Positions 1 through 12,538 of a stretch of DNA of 64,000 nucleotides are shown here, one piece after another. The notes beneath the pieces were generated by a model. The model worked only from the letters and a program-made list of their open reading frames with translations, ran no database searches and was not told the DNA's origin. Origin of the DNA: Ficedula albicollis. Taxonomy: Eukaryota > Chordata > Aves > Passeriformes > Muscicapidae. Each line of letters begins with the position of its first letter. Positions within the stretch are counted from its first letter, which is position 1. The position numbers were made by a program, and so were the translations under genes. Location: positions 29,328,901 through 29,392,900 of the forward strand of contig NC_021674.1 in the NCBI RefSeq assembly GCF_000247815.1, in the 5' to 3' direction.

Positions 1-1315
1 CCACACCCATCCTGCTCACATAAAGTAAAGCACAGGTCTCAGATGGGGAGGCAATAGGTTTTGCTACAGTTCCTTCACAAATCTCATACACCAGCTACAA
101 CAAAGGCACTCTTTCCATTGCAGGTGAATTGATTTGATTCTTCATTGGTTGTCACTGTGAGATAAGGTACATAAAGAGACAGACATAGCAGCTATAGCTG
201 AAAGGGAAAGAAATCTGGAAAGCTTAGTGCCCAGAATCCATAACCATTTGTTCATCAGTGATGTGGTTTAGGAATGGTATTCCCCAGTTTAGTGTACCAC
301 TCTCACTCACGCCTCTTTCTGTGTGGCAGGCTGGAAAGGAGAATTGGAGTCACAGTAGGTAAAGATCATGGTTCAGATAAGAACAATTTACTGGAAGCAG
401 CAGTGGAATAAGAAAATGAGCAGTAGCACCTTCAATCATAGAGGGAACAGGCACTAATGGAAAAGACCCCTTCCCTGGTACCCACAATAACCCCCCATGC
501 TGTCAGCCATGCCCCCCCTTGACTCCTGCAAAAATTACCCATGTCCTGTCCAGAAGCAAGACAATCTACATTCATTGTTACAGTCTTGTCATTCCCAGGA
601 GTGTAGCTAGCACTGCCATGCTGACACCAACAATCCCCCCCAGTCCTGCAAATACAAGAGATTGCATTCATCTGTGGAGCTGCTGTGCCCATAGAACAAA
701 AGTATCCTTAGCTCAGCATGGAAACAAAGTGCCAGGAAAAGGAAGCACACGTGTAGCCTGCTAAGTGAACTGACTGACACAAGCACTTACCTCCCCTCAC
801 CATGCACAACACACCCTGCCCTCCTCCCAGGCTCTAGCTAATTTTGAAAATGAAGAAGAAACTCGATGCACTCAGTAGTAATAAAACAATGCTTTGGGCA
901 GATGATTCTTTGGCTTCTGAGAAGTTTGCTGTCATGCTGTAAAGCTCACACAGAGGACTCAGGGCCATACCAGGGACTGCTGAACACACAGATGATCACC
1001 ACGCACATGTTGCTGCTTAACGCACATTTCGCCTCTTCCTTGGTTTGAGAGTGGCTGGAAGTGCACAGCAAACTGACTTTGGTGCCATTTTATGCTCATG
1101 TTGCATTATCAAGTCTTTAAACTATGCACATTTATAGGTAACGAACCAAACACGAGTCAACATTTTGCGAGAGAAATGGGTTGAGAGTTCTCTGTGTTTC
1201 TGCGGTGCTGGGTGGGCCATGGTGTAATATATGTTGATGAACTGACTACTTTTTGGAGGCTTGCTTTTTTTGTCCACTGTATTTTTAATAAATACTAGTT
1301 GCAATAGAGTGTGGT
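1..1315 (+). other. Candidate 3' UTR end of a plus-strand neighbour
   Basis: No coding exon can be recognised. From about 840 to 1315 the sequence has the look of a terminal exon: moderately CpG-containing, free of recognisable repeats, and ending in AATAAA (1287-1292) followed by a GU-rich stretch (GAGTGTGGTTTG). Mammalian gene order places MOCS1 convergent with DAAM2, so this may be the MOCS1 3' end. That identity is synteny-based inference only. Confidence 0.3.
1287..1292 (+). terminator. Candidate poly(A) signal (AATAAA), plus strand
   Basis: AATAAA lies in TTTTTAATAAATACTAG. About 15-30 nt further on is AGAGTGTGGTTTGAATT, a good GU-rich downstream element. Cleavage would be expected near 1305-1315. 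This spacing is the main support for a plus-strand gene ending here. Confidence 0.42.
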
Positions 1316-4300
1316 TTGAATTACTTTGAATATCATTTTTATTTATCTTTCTATGTTTTAACCCAAAAGCTTCTATGAATAGTTACCTCGGGACAAGCAG
1401 CAAGACAGGCTTTGCAAGTTGCATGATGAGTCAGCAATTAGTGAGGGATCAGTCATAATAACTTATTACTATAAAGAATCTGGTTTTTTGCTGTTATTGA
1501 GTGAAACTCATTTTAATCTGGCTGCTCTTAAACTGTGTAATCATGTGGGTTTAACATCATAATTTATCATCTCTTGTCATTATCCCAGCATCTCCCACAT
1601 GCTGTATATATCACCACTGCTTTTTGTTGCAGAACTGGGGCCTCCAAAGCTCTTCCTCCTAGTCTGAGTGACCTCAACTGAAACTAAGGTTCAGAGAAGT
1701 GCCTGTATAAAAGTCCATCCCTCCTGTATCATTCCCCTTCTAATCCATCTGAACTTCCAGGAAAGCTGTCAGGTCTCCTGCTACCAAGAAGGCATCAACA
1801 CTCTTAGGGGTTTTATCCAACCTAAATGATATTAAGATTCCAAATGCTGTCAATCCTAAAATAAGCACATCATTTTTTTAGGAGCAGAAACAGAGTAAAG
1901 CACCAAGCCCACCACCCCCTTCTCTTGAAGGGTGCCATAAGAGTTCAAGCTGCACTTTTGAGCACATGAAACACAAATACTGCAGATCATAGTAACCCTC
2001 ACAATGCACATACAGTAGAGATTTTGCCTGCTGGAAACTCAGCTGTCCCAGCTCCTGGCCCATTCGCGTGTTACAGTCTGTTCACTACTAATCCAAGCTG
2101 AATCCTTTGAGGCATCTCAGCCTGGCTTTCCTTGATGCCCACATCCTGACACCACGTTACTCCACCTTCGCACTGTCCTTTTAAAAACTGGATGCAGCAT
2201 ATAAAGGAGAAGCTGGCAGAAGCTGGTCATTAAGAATTCTTAAAGATTAAATCTATGTCAAAAGACCAGTGCTTTTAGGAAGTGCTGGGGGAAGGAGAAT
2301 GGGCCACGGGGGAAAGATAACTTGAAATACCTCAAGGAGGGACTTCTTTTTTTCTGAATGGGAGCTGCTCAAAACCAGATTCTGAAAGCAACAAAAGCTG
2401 AACAGTAAAAAGAGCAATGAATTTTGTTAGTTATTTTCAGCCCCTGGTGACCTGCAGTGATTCCCTGTAAATTCCCTGTTACTCAGCTTTACATGGGATG
2501 TGACTGAACAGAATCTGGCCCTTGATCCTGCCCCTTCCTTGGCGCTTTGCTGGTTCTCGGCTCCCTCCGGCTGCCTCAGCAGAGTCAGGCAGGCTTGGAA
2601 CAGCTGAAAAATGGCTGGTGCATGGTGTGTTCTTTGGCCAAGACAGAGCTGCTAATTAGCTAAACGGAAACACAGTTAGTTCACTTCCCTCCACGCACCA
2701 GAGCCTCACTCCAAGAGAAGCTCAGCATTCCAGGGAATCTAAAATCGGTTGGAGGAATTGCTGGTTGCAGTGGGCTGACCAGGTTTTTCAGATGTCAGGT
2801 AAAAGCTTCAACTTAGATCTCAAAACCAGCAGATGTGAGGAGCTCTACAAAGCCATGATGATGGCAGACATCATGACATGTCTGGCGTGGTGGCAGGAAG
2901 GCACAGGATGAAGAGTTGAATCCTTTGTCACAGGCTGTGCCTGAAGGGCTTTGGGTGAACTCAGTGCACCCTGTCATCAGAGCAGATTCTCATTTTGGGC
3001 ACTGCAAGCTTAAACAGTGGGTGGCTGAAACACAAATGCAGCTGTCTCTACCTTCCCCTGTCCTGCAGTGCTGCCAGTGCTGTGTTTAGAAAGCTTCGAG
3101 TTTAGCATCTCTATCTTTGTGCTTACCCTGTTTGCTCCTTTGGGGAGTAAAGGGAACCCAAAATAGTAGCAGTAAAGTGCAGATGAGTGCAAGTCCACAG
3201 GAAGGGATGGGATGGATGCCCTGAGACACTGCTAAGCTTTCCTCCAAGCAGAGGAGCACAACAAACCAGGCACTGCTCAGCTGCATGTGCAGAACCCAAC
3301 TGCAATGGCACACCATGGCCATCAGGCAAGCTGCCTACTGCCCATGGCTCTCCAAGGTGTTGTCCACACAACACTTCCTCCAGAGAACAAAGTTTCACAC
3401 TTGAAGATTGCTTAGGATTTGCTTCCAGAACCCCAAATTAGCAGTAGATAATTGCATCAATGACTCCATCAACAGAGCAGGCATGATCTCAGATTCTGGA
3501 GAGCCCACTCAAAACCAGAGACTCAGTACTACTGAGCTCTTCCTGCATGAATTTAGTCTTAAAATCAGGTTCAACAGAAACACTCTCTTCTATACCCATG
3601 ATACTTTCAGGGTGTGCAGCTGAAAGGATGCGAGGCCAGCAAAAGCAGAGTTTGTGTTTGCAAAGTCAAGGGCAGCTTGGCTGCAGTGGGACAGGAGCTA
3701 GGGGAGGAAGAGGAGGAAACAGCAGGAGGGCCAGGCAGCTGTAAAGTTGTGTTAATATTATGCTTGGAAGATAACACAGGCTATCAGATACACAACTGCT
3801 CCACAGGTAGCGCCCCAGGCCAGTTACCTGCTGGTGCAGGTTGTGGCAAAGCTCTGTCAACACCAGCAGAGCTGTGCAGGGTCACACCAGGCAGCATCTG
3901 CTGCTGGGAGCTTGGAGACAGGGGTTCAGCTGCACAGCCCTGACCTGCCTCTACTGCATCCTTAACCAACTTAGGTTTCATTATCAGGGTAATTTCAGCA
4001 CTCAAGGCTCCCCACGTGCACAGTTGCAGCAAAGCTGGAATTGCTGTTGTGTGAGGCAGTGAGGCCTGGAATTACACCACCCATCCATCCCTCTCTCCCT
4101 CCATCCCCTCCCCAGCTGCCACCCACAGTCTCAGCGCTTCAGAGAGCTGCACTTCCCCACCCTGGGCCTGACACTGAATGGAAATACTTTAGCTCTGTGT
4201 GGCTCATTTGGCTTCTGCACATCAACCCTTGGGGCCATCCTCAGCCCAGATCCAAAAAATGAGCTGAGGGAAGGGAATAATTTCTGCTGCCCCTGAAGCC

Positions 4301-7300
4301 TCATCTCTCCTATTGCAGCTGGCAGCTCAAAAGGCTCCATCCTGCCAAGACTGAATCTTAATTGGGATCAGTGGAAAAGACAAGCTGCTGCCAGGGCCGC
4401 CCTGATCCTGGGCTCACAGAGAACATGGGCAGAGCTTGCCCAGCCCCACAAGAGAAGACCTTCACTAGGGTACACAAAAAATAAAATTTCCTTCAGAGTA
4501 TCAGTGGAAGCAGCAGGAGGAGGCCAAGGAGAGGATATGGCTTAGCTGGGTAGTTTTCAGAGGAAGAGCAGGCAGACCCACACCACATGAAAAATCCTCC
4601 TGTCCCTGTAGCCTGCTGGGAAGGGAAGCCACCAGCAAAGACTGAGGTACAGCTAGTAATCCCCAGGCCCTGCAGTGAATTTAAATACCATAACCATCTC
4701 TGAACAAACACACAAAACTATCACAGTCATGCCCAGAACTGCACTTGCCAAGTGCTACAGGAAGAAGGACAAGAGAAAGACTAGAGCAAAATCTCTTCAG
4801 GCATCCCATCTGCACGTGGCACCAGGATGCTACATGATGCTTTTTCCAAGCCACAGCTGCTGACTCCAAGCCCACTTGCTTCAAAGACCCTGGCAGAGCT
4901 CACTCATGCCTCTGTGATTAGGCACAGTCTAGCCACCCCTTTGGCTTTGTGGAGGCAACCAGAATCAACACTGCCAACTCCTAACACACCCAAGATGGGT
5001 GATCCTGACCCAGTTTCCTTACAAGCACAGAGTCCTGTCATCTCAGCACTGCCTTGTCCCAGCAGCAGCAAAGTGCAGCAGTAGTGGAGCAGAGCAAGCA
5101 GCTGTCAGCCTCGGTTATTTTTACACCATTTTTTTCCACCTTGCATATTTAGGTTCATGTCCAAGTCCACACATCAGAGGAAGGCCACCGTGGCAAGTCT
5201 TGCTCAGACTGGGAGCTTTGGAAGAGCCTCCCTTGCTGACTCAGAGGAACAGAGTTACCAGCAGCTTATGCAGCAGATGCCATGTCAGGGCTGCTGGATC
5301 TGAGCAATAAAAATGGGCTCTTGCTCTGGTAAAATGGCTTAAATGGGATTTTCCAGCCAGCAAACATGCTTTGAGGGACACACCCAGGACATTCAGCCAT
5401 CAGCAATAGGACTGCATGCAGAAGGCTCTTGGCCAGCCAGACTGGGAGAGGCATTTAAACACAAGTTTCTTGCCTTCATCTTTATAGCCTGCTATTTCTC
5501 TCCTGGGTTGCTAAGGATGCCCAGAGCACATCCCTCTGGATGTCCCAGATGCAGCAGAGGCCCAGTCAGTAACAGCCCATCACCAGTAAACTGTAGCTTT
5601 AGCAAACCTGTGCCAGAGAACTCCAGCTGAACCCCAGCAGCTGGAGGGGTTTTCATTTCCAATTCTCCAAGGCTGGTATTTCAAGGTGTTTTTATTTCTT
5701 TTTAATCAATGCACATGGCCAGCTCTGGAGGGGGCTGAACGAAGAGAGGGAGGTGGTGCAGCCACTGTTTCTGTACAAAGTATTTCCACATGCAAGTAAA
5801 GTGGGGCTCAACTCGCTCGGTGCGTGTTTTGCAGTGCGGTTACAGGCTGTCATTCCACCTCCACAAAGCTGTTATTTATTTACTTAAAGACTTGCATTCC
5901 ATGGAAAAAGATGCCCCAAGATAGCACTGTGTTTCTAAAATTAAACCCAGCTGGATGGAGTGGGGAGCAAGCAAGTGAGCACTCCTGTGCTCCCAACACA
6001 GCAGTGGGAACAGGGTTCCCCATGTCCTGCACTCCCCCACCCTCGCTGAGCAGCAGGAGAGCCTGGCAAAATGCCTCCTGTGTCCTCAGCCATGAGGGAG
6101 GCAGCTCTCCGGGAAGTCAGACCAAGTGCCTTACCCAACAGCAGGGGTGCCACTTCTCCCCGTGTCAGGGGATGAGGGTTTAAGAGCAGTGATGGCCCTT
6201 CCCGCCCCAGCAGCTCTGCAAAGCCCCACCCTGCTGCAGGACAGCAGACACCTCACCATGTGCCTGGCAGAGGTTCGAGTGTGGCCAGAAGTCCTTTAGC
6301 AGAATTTGTGAGGAAGGCTGCATTCATAAGGCTCATCCCCTACCTAACCTAGCCAACATTTTCATCTAGTTTATGTGCCACTGAGCATCCTGCTCACAGT
6401 AAAGCTCAATTAGCCCTCACTGTTGTAACCTAAGTTAAGAAACCTGTTCTCACAAAAGCCATTTATAGAAGGGAAGGGGAAAACCCGAGTATTCCTCCAA
6501 CCTCTCATGGCACCAGCACGAAATCCCTCCCAGACACACTCTCAGCACCTGTTCCCCATCCACATGAGCACAGGGGCCGCCTCTACATCCACAAGTGGCT
6601 CTGCTCAGAAATGAGCACATCAGCTCATCAGAACAGCTGTGCCAGAGGGGCTTTACCATGGCCTGCATTTAGCCTCATCCCTCAGACAAAATGTCTCCTC
6701 ACACACACAGCTGAAGCTTTCCAAAGGACAGGCTGGGCACTCATGGAGCCCCCTGCACCCATCAGGGCTGGGAGCGCCTTGGAGGCTCTAGGGAAGCAAA
6801 GCTCCGGTAATGGCAGAGGTGGCTCTGCAAGGGCCATGGGAAGAAAATGAAGTACAGCCCCAGACCTTGCTTCTCTGCAGCAGAAGGTTCACACAAATGT
6901 GAGACAAGAAAAGCTGGCAAAGCAAGTCTGAGCCAGACCCAGAATGAACAGGAAAAGAAACAAGGATGATGGCTGATGGGAATGGCTGGGCAACAGGAAA
7001 AATTATGAAAACGGTGAGGTCAGGGTGCCCGTGCACCTGCTGCCTCCAAGGCTCATGTGCCAGTTCTCCCAGGGCCTCAGGACCATGTCCTGTCCTGAGT
7101 ATGGGCAGGAGCTGCTGCTCCTTCATCTAAGAGCAAAGAGACAGTCCCTGGCATCACATGAAGCTTGTTTCAACTGAGGCAGAAAGGACAGTTCCACCAC
7201 TATTGGCCTAGACTGTGATCCAAGAGAATCTGACCACACATATGTGGGCCAGACCAACATGTCATGCTTGGTAAGTCACTCAAATTATTGTTTGCAGATG

Positions 7301-9910
7301 GGGACACTAAACTGGCATTCCCATTGATCAGTGCACTCTGCAGTGAATGCCTGGAGACATTTCCAAGCCTGAGTGCTCCTCATACCTGGTGTGCAACTGG
7401 AGAAAATTATGTTTGCTACCAGATTGACAAGTCTGTTTTTAGCAGATGGGCTTTTGTCCCTTGATTTCTCCTAAATATCAGAGGAAGATTTCACCTTGCT
7501 GCCTCCCAAGGGAAAACCTTCACATGTGTTGGTGACAGCCCAGACCCTGTTCTAATGAGAGTGAGAGGTGCAGACTTTCAGGGTTCATTGAAGAGCTGAA
7601 GGGTTAGGAGGAGTAAGAAGAGAAGCAAGCTAGCCACCAGAGAAGATCTCAGGGAAGAGCCTCTCATCAAAGCTCAGCTATTTCTGTGACTATGCCCATT
7701 TTCCCATAATTATACTGATTCTGCTCTGCACAGCACTAAGTTAGGTCTACTGATCCCTGTCCAAACTCCTGCTGCCTTCCTGTTTGTATTAGGGCGCCAG
7801 CATGGGTTAAAAATTAGAGAGTAAGATTGCCTCAGTATCTGATTTATCCCCTTTCTTCCTTCCATCTTGATTTGGGATGTACTGGTCAGCATCCCCCAGG
7901 GAGAGGATTAATCAGGAACAGACAGAGCTGGCAGCTGCCTGACAAGGACAAGACCGTGGCTATGGAACAAGCTGCAATTTGGAATCTCTTGCTTTGACCC
8001 TGATACAAGTCCAAGACATGCTTGCTGATGCATCCCAGCACTGACACCCCAGGAGCTGGCACAAGATCAGCACCCCCCGAGGCCACAGCTAGCTCTGGTC
8101 CCGATGTCACATTGCCTCAGTGCTGGAGATGCTTCTGCGGTGAAAGGCCCATCCCTGTGACTCCAGAGGCAGCTCCAGCTCTCCAGCTGCAGAAAGGGCC
8201 TCCCCTCCACTTACAGAGAAGCTCTCATTTCAGGGACCGGAGGAAGGGAAGATGTTACTGCCATTCCAGAAGGGTAACACAATATTTGAATATTTGGTCC
8301 CTGGATGAACAACAGCTGCAGCACAAGGAGGACAATGGGAAGGTAGGACACAGCACCCTGGCAAAACCCCTGCCTGGTAACTCCTGCCCCATGCATAGCC
8401 AAGCTGAGTGCAGAAAACAGCATTTGTGCCACAGTCAGTCCTCTGCCAGGCTTCATGTGGAGCCTGAGGTGCTCAAGCTCCTGCAGCTGTTAATACCACA
8501 GAGAAAGGGCAGCAGATCGTCCCAAGGCGGGTAAACAAAGAGTCATGGCAACAGAAAGGAATTGTGAGGGCACAAGAGGGAGGTGAACAGAGCTCAGATA
8601 TTCAAGAAAATCAGGAGCACAAGCAAGGGGTACTTCACAGCAGAATGGGGCATGGCTCTGAAGAGTTATTTTCTGCTTGGGACCCCAAAAGGAAAGAAAA
8701 GCACTGGATTGGACAACCCTGGGAAAAATCTGCACTTTGTGGTTACCCAGCTTCTTCTACAAAGCAAGAGCAGATCCAGACTTGTTCAGGAGCACAAACA
8801 TAGAGTGTGTTACCCAAGGAAGCACTTGGCAACTCAAAACACTTTACTGTGAGCCATGGGACAGGTGAGTACTGGGCTGATTGGTACTTCTGCCCCTGAA
8901 AACAGCTCGTGACTATGCAGGGGCTGACAGTTACCATCGACCCCAAAGGCCATCACCCAGACAGCACTCAGCCAGGCAGAGCCTGACCACACGAATATGC
9001 AATGAGATGCTGCAGAACACCATTTCTTACCTCTTAAACCCAGGGACTATCCAACCTTCTAGCGAGGGGGGGCGGAGGGCAGGAATCTATTTTGTTCTTT
9101 TACAGTATTGCCACAACCAAATGAAAAATAGCTTAAGCTTAAAGTAGATGGACATTCATTTTCCTCCTATTTTGTTTGCTCCCTTCTGTGGGCAAGGGAG
9201 CACGCACAAACTTTTGATAGCTTCTTTTCATTCCTCAGCCTCTGTGCACAAAGCATGCTCTGATATCTTTATAGAACACTGGCTTTCCAGGAACCACCAC
9301 TGGCAAAACAGTGGCAGAGTTTGACAATCAGACCATGAGCTATGGATTCACCACAGGCAAGTTCTTGGTAGTCTCTCATGGGTCATCCAGGCCAATTCTT
9401 ACAACACTCGTGATATTTTAGGGGATGATAAAACATGAACTTTGCCCCTACAGACCTACTGGTAAGGGAAAGTCTTTACTTACAAACAGGTGAATAACAA
9501 GTATTTGTCAGATTTTTTGAGACAATCTCAGTTCTCCCCTTCACCAATCTTTTAAAACTTCTGCAAGGAATATGGAGAGACATGTTCTCTCTGCAGGGGC
9601 AGGCAGCAACATCACACAATGCCCAGCACACCCACACCTCTGTCTGCCCCATAGGAAGGGGGTTCCAGGGCTGATGTCAGCCCTGATCCCCAGGTCCCTG
9701 CAGCCTCTGCATGACTGTTGTACTTTCCTTGGTTATCAGCTGCCTCAGTCCTTGCTGGAAGTGCTCTCAGTAGCTTTTCCATGAAGAGAGTATGGCAAAG
9801 CTCCTGCTATAACACAACAGACCCAACCACTACTGATCACAGACACTTCTGGCAAACAAAAGCCTTTTTCCACATCTCACAGCCATAAATTATGGAAGTC
9901 TTTTCCCAGA
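1316..9910. other. Intergenic, no gene recognised
   Basis: Short ORFs occur on both strands but none has a recognisable domain, codon pattern or supporting splice sites. Around 1420-1450 there is an AP-1/MAF-like element, GATGAGTCAGCA, within an AT-rich, possibly conserved stretch. No transposon ends are recognised in the rest. Confidence 0.5.
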
Positions 9911-10107
9911 TCACAGAAGTTTCTGAGTTGGAAGGGACCCACAAGAATCATCAAGTCTAATTCCTACGTGAATGGCCTGCACAGGGATTGAACCCACAAT
10001 CTTGATGGTTTTAGCATCATGGTCTGATCAACTGAGTTTGGCCTGCACAGGGATTGAACCCACAATCTTGGTGGTTTTAGCATCATGGTCTGATCAACTG
10101 AGCTAAT
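9911..10107 (-). mobile_element. tRNA-Ile/CR1-type SINE (TguSINE1-like) with doubled tRNA head
   Basis: On the minus strand it starts near 10107 with TTAGCTCAGTTG, the pol III A box of a tRNA-Ile-like head, then GGGTTCAATCCC, the B box. The tRNA part appears twice in tandem (10105-10040 and 10039-9974, 66-bp period). After it comes the CR1-like tail, with GGGTCCCTTCCAACTCAG and an ACTTCTGTGA end. In TguSINE1-type elements this tail lets CR1 reverse transcriptase mobilise the SINE. Mutation at CpG sites shows it is not young. Confidence 0.82.
9974..10105 (-). repeat. 66-bp tandem duplication of the SINE tRNA head
   Basis: Units 9974-10039 and 10040-10105 are nearly identical; visible differences are gatgg versus ggtgg in one place and the unit ends. 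Each unit carries both A-box-like and B-box-like sequence. Confidence 0.9.
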
Positions 10108-12514
10108 CTTCCCCCCTCCCATTTTCTGATTTTTTTTTAAATTAATGTAATTAAACATGCTTTCTCCTTCCATAAGCACTCAAGAAATTGGCTCAACACA
10201 ATCGTGCCCTGCATCTAAAACAAGGTGGACAAAACACAATTTCTTGATTTCCACTTTAAACTATTCACAGCATTTCAGACCTTTGTGGATCCCTGGGGTT
10301 CAATGCTGTCACATGGTAGGAAAGATGCAGCAGCTCACTCAAGGAAAACTTCCACCTCACTGCTGAGTCTGGGGTGGGAGGAGGGGCAGAGAATTAGGGA
10401 AAAAATGGCAAAAAAAGGCAAAAGGGAGGGGGAAAAATGCAAAAGAGATGAAAAAGCAGCAAAAGGGGAAGAAAGATAAAAAGGGAAAAAAAGACCTTAT
10501 CTCCTGGTGAGTCTAAGCAAAGTAGAGATAAATAGCAACTATGCCTCAGAGAAAACAGCAAGAAGCCCATTAACTACAGGAACATCAAACAAACAAAATC
10601 TATCACAATAATTCTGAAAATCAAAACTTTTAGGCTTTGAAAAGGGGGGTGGGGGGAACCCAAACTTTAATTATCTTATTTCCTAGTTGTACAAATATAG
10701 GGCCAAGCAGATTTCTCCCAGAAACCTCCACGTCCACTATGGCAGAGATAAAAGTCACCTTTGATTAATCAGAAGCCAAATGTTAAAGTAAGAGAAACCT
10801 GATAAATGATTGACTCTGCCCTCAGCAAGAGCAGAAGAGCACTCCTCTTCACTCCCAGTCATCCAGGGCAGTTAAACCCCAGCCCTAGTTTTGCTCAGAA
10901 GAAGCCATGAGGCACTTACCTTGCTCTGTGCACCGATGACAAGGACAGGGAGGTCCACGATCATGGGAAAGGCATCAACCAGGAAGACAGAAGGAGGCTT
11001 CTGTGATGGACCCATGCTGCAGGGCAGAACTGGCTCCTCATTGTGAGACCCAACTCCAAACAAAATATTACAGAAAAGTCTTCTGACAATCCAGGCAGGA
11101 TGTCTGACTTGCTCAAAGCAGCTAATTCAAATGCCACTGGATTCCACCTCCAATAAGAGGAAAAACAATGGTTTGACTTCCTCTACCAAACCCCAGCTGC
11201 CAGGGTAAAGAGCTCAGGGAAGTCCCTGCATTTTCATCCTGCCTCTACCACTCACACAATGCAGATGTTTCAGAAACATCCCTTTGCCTCTACCCTTGCA
11301 TCTGTACAGCAAAAGCCTAAAACTCAGAATTTTAGCAAAGTGTGAACCAAATAGTTCAAAACAGGGAAACTGAAAGCCTTTTTAAGAACTGAAAGCCAAG
11401 AACCTTCCCACAGAGCACTAAGACTTCCATTTGCTGCCTCTTGATCTTCAGCCTGTGCAAGCAATTACACCCTGATTACTTTTGCTCGTTTCCACAATTC
11501 TTCCCACCTGAGAGCCAGAGCCAACAGCTGGGGCTTTGTCTGGGATCCCTGGGAACATCAGTGCTGCAGGAATGGGCTGCATAGCTAGCAAGGCTCCCAC
11601 TGGAAACTAGGCATGATCTTCTCAGGAGCTCAAGGTTAAAGCATTGCCCTTTGATGGGTTGAAGAATGAAATGTTGTGGCTTAAGGATAATTTTGTCAGT
11701 GGGCTCTTTCCATTAACAGAAATGGGGAGATCTGTGTGTGAATGAAAAAGCTGTACTCCTTGCCTCTATGATGAGGACAAGGTTCTGCCCCTGAGTGCCA
11801 AGGAATTCCTCAGCACACACTTCAATTCAGCCACAAATTAGTCCTAACCCTTGTGTGCATCTTGCTCAGCCTGCTGTTGTGTGTCTTACTTCTCTTCAGA
11901 CTCCTCACTCTGCTTTTCTGAAGTCTTCACTCCTGAAAGCTTTCCTGCTTTCTTTTCAGCTGGCCTTATTTAACTCCTTGCTTGGCAGCAGTGCTCTCCT
12001 GCCCACTCCTCCTCTGAGTTGATGCTCTTGCTGTCAGGATGTTGCTCAGTTATGTAAGTGAGCTCAGGGTCAGTGCTGCTGCCCTGCAGTCCCTTCCTTT
12101 TTTGGGATAGTCATGTCCAGCCATGAATTATGAGCTCCTAGATATCAGAACCATCTTACTTTTATATTTTTCTTTAAGTGAACTCCTGTGCACGTATGTA
12201 GTTCTGAAAGAGGAAGGAGTGAGAGCTTTTTAAGAGGACCCTTGGATGTGGTAACCTGCTGGCTCCGTGATCAGCTCTTCACCATTGCACGGCGTGGGGA
12301 GGATGTGCTTGTGATCCATGATGTTGCGTGCTCCCCCAGAACAACCTGTGGAGTTTCTCACCAGCTCTGCAGAGACAGTGTCACCTAAAGAGCTGCACAC
12401 TCTTGACCAAAACACCACAGCTTAACAAAAAACTGCACTCAGACCCCGATTCGTCTATCAGACTTTGTGCCAAAATGCACAGAAAATGAAACTACAAAGA
12501 AATGTACGGAGACG
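10108..12514. other. Intergenic, one exon-like ORF, otherwise nothing recognised
   Basis: A purine-rich stretch lies at about 10375-10495. The stretch 10920-11016 looks like an exon and is listed separately. The remainder shows no repeat family, domain or RNA gene that I can identify. Confidence 0.45.
10920..11016 (-). other. Exon-like segment with ORF and strong splice donor, function unknown
   Basis: The minus strand has CTGCCCTGCAG as a possible acceptor and AGCAAG|GTAAGTGCC as a strong donor, enclosing 97 nt. From an ATG at 11015 the frame is open for 32 codons to the donor, including PSVFLVDAFPMIVDLPVLVI. I do not recognise the peptide. It lies beyond the proposed DAAM2 end, so it could be a first coding exon, a lncRNA exon or chance. 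Confidence 0.2.
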
Positions 12515-12532
12515 CAGCGGGGGCAATATATC

Positions 12533-12538
12533 TTTAAT
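12533..12538 (-). terminator. DAAM2: Candidate distal poly(A) signal of DAAM2 (ATTAAA)
   Basis: Minus-strand ATTAAA sits in an A-rich context (CAAAAAAAATTAAAGATATATT). It is followed in transcript sense by a U/GU-rich segment at about 12460-12500 containing TTTCTTTGTAG and TTTTCTGTGCATTTTGG, a plausible CstF site. Cleavage would fall near 12510-12520. Confidence 0.42.

Noticed and set aside
8022..8534. 170-codon plus-strand ORF in the intergenic part
   Set aside because: No recognisable domain, low-complexity Ser/Gln/His-rich composition, no splice or promoter context; consistent with chance in a stop-poor stretch.
9974..10105. Pair of tRNA genes
   Set aside because: The heads lack a proper acceptor stem and 3' end and run into a CR1-like tail; they are SINE heads, not functional tRNAs.
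1..12500. MOCS1 coding exons on the plus strand
   Set aside because: Expected by synteny, but no MoaA- or MoaC-like peptide appears in any frame; only a possible 3' UTR end is proposed.
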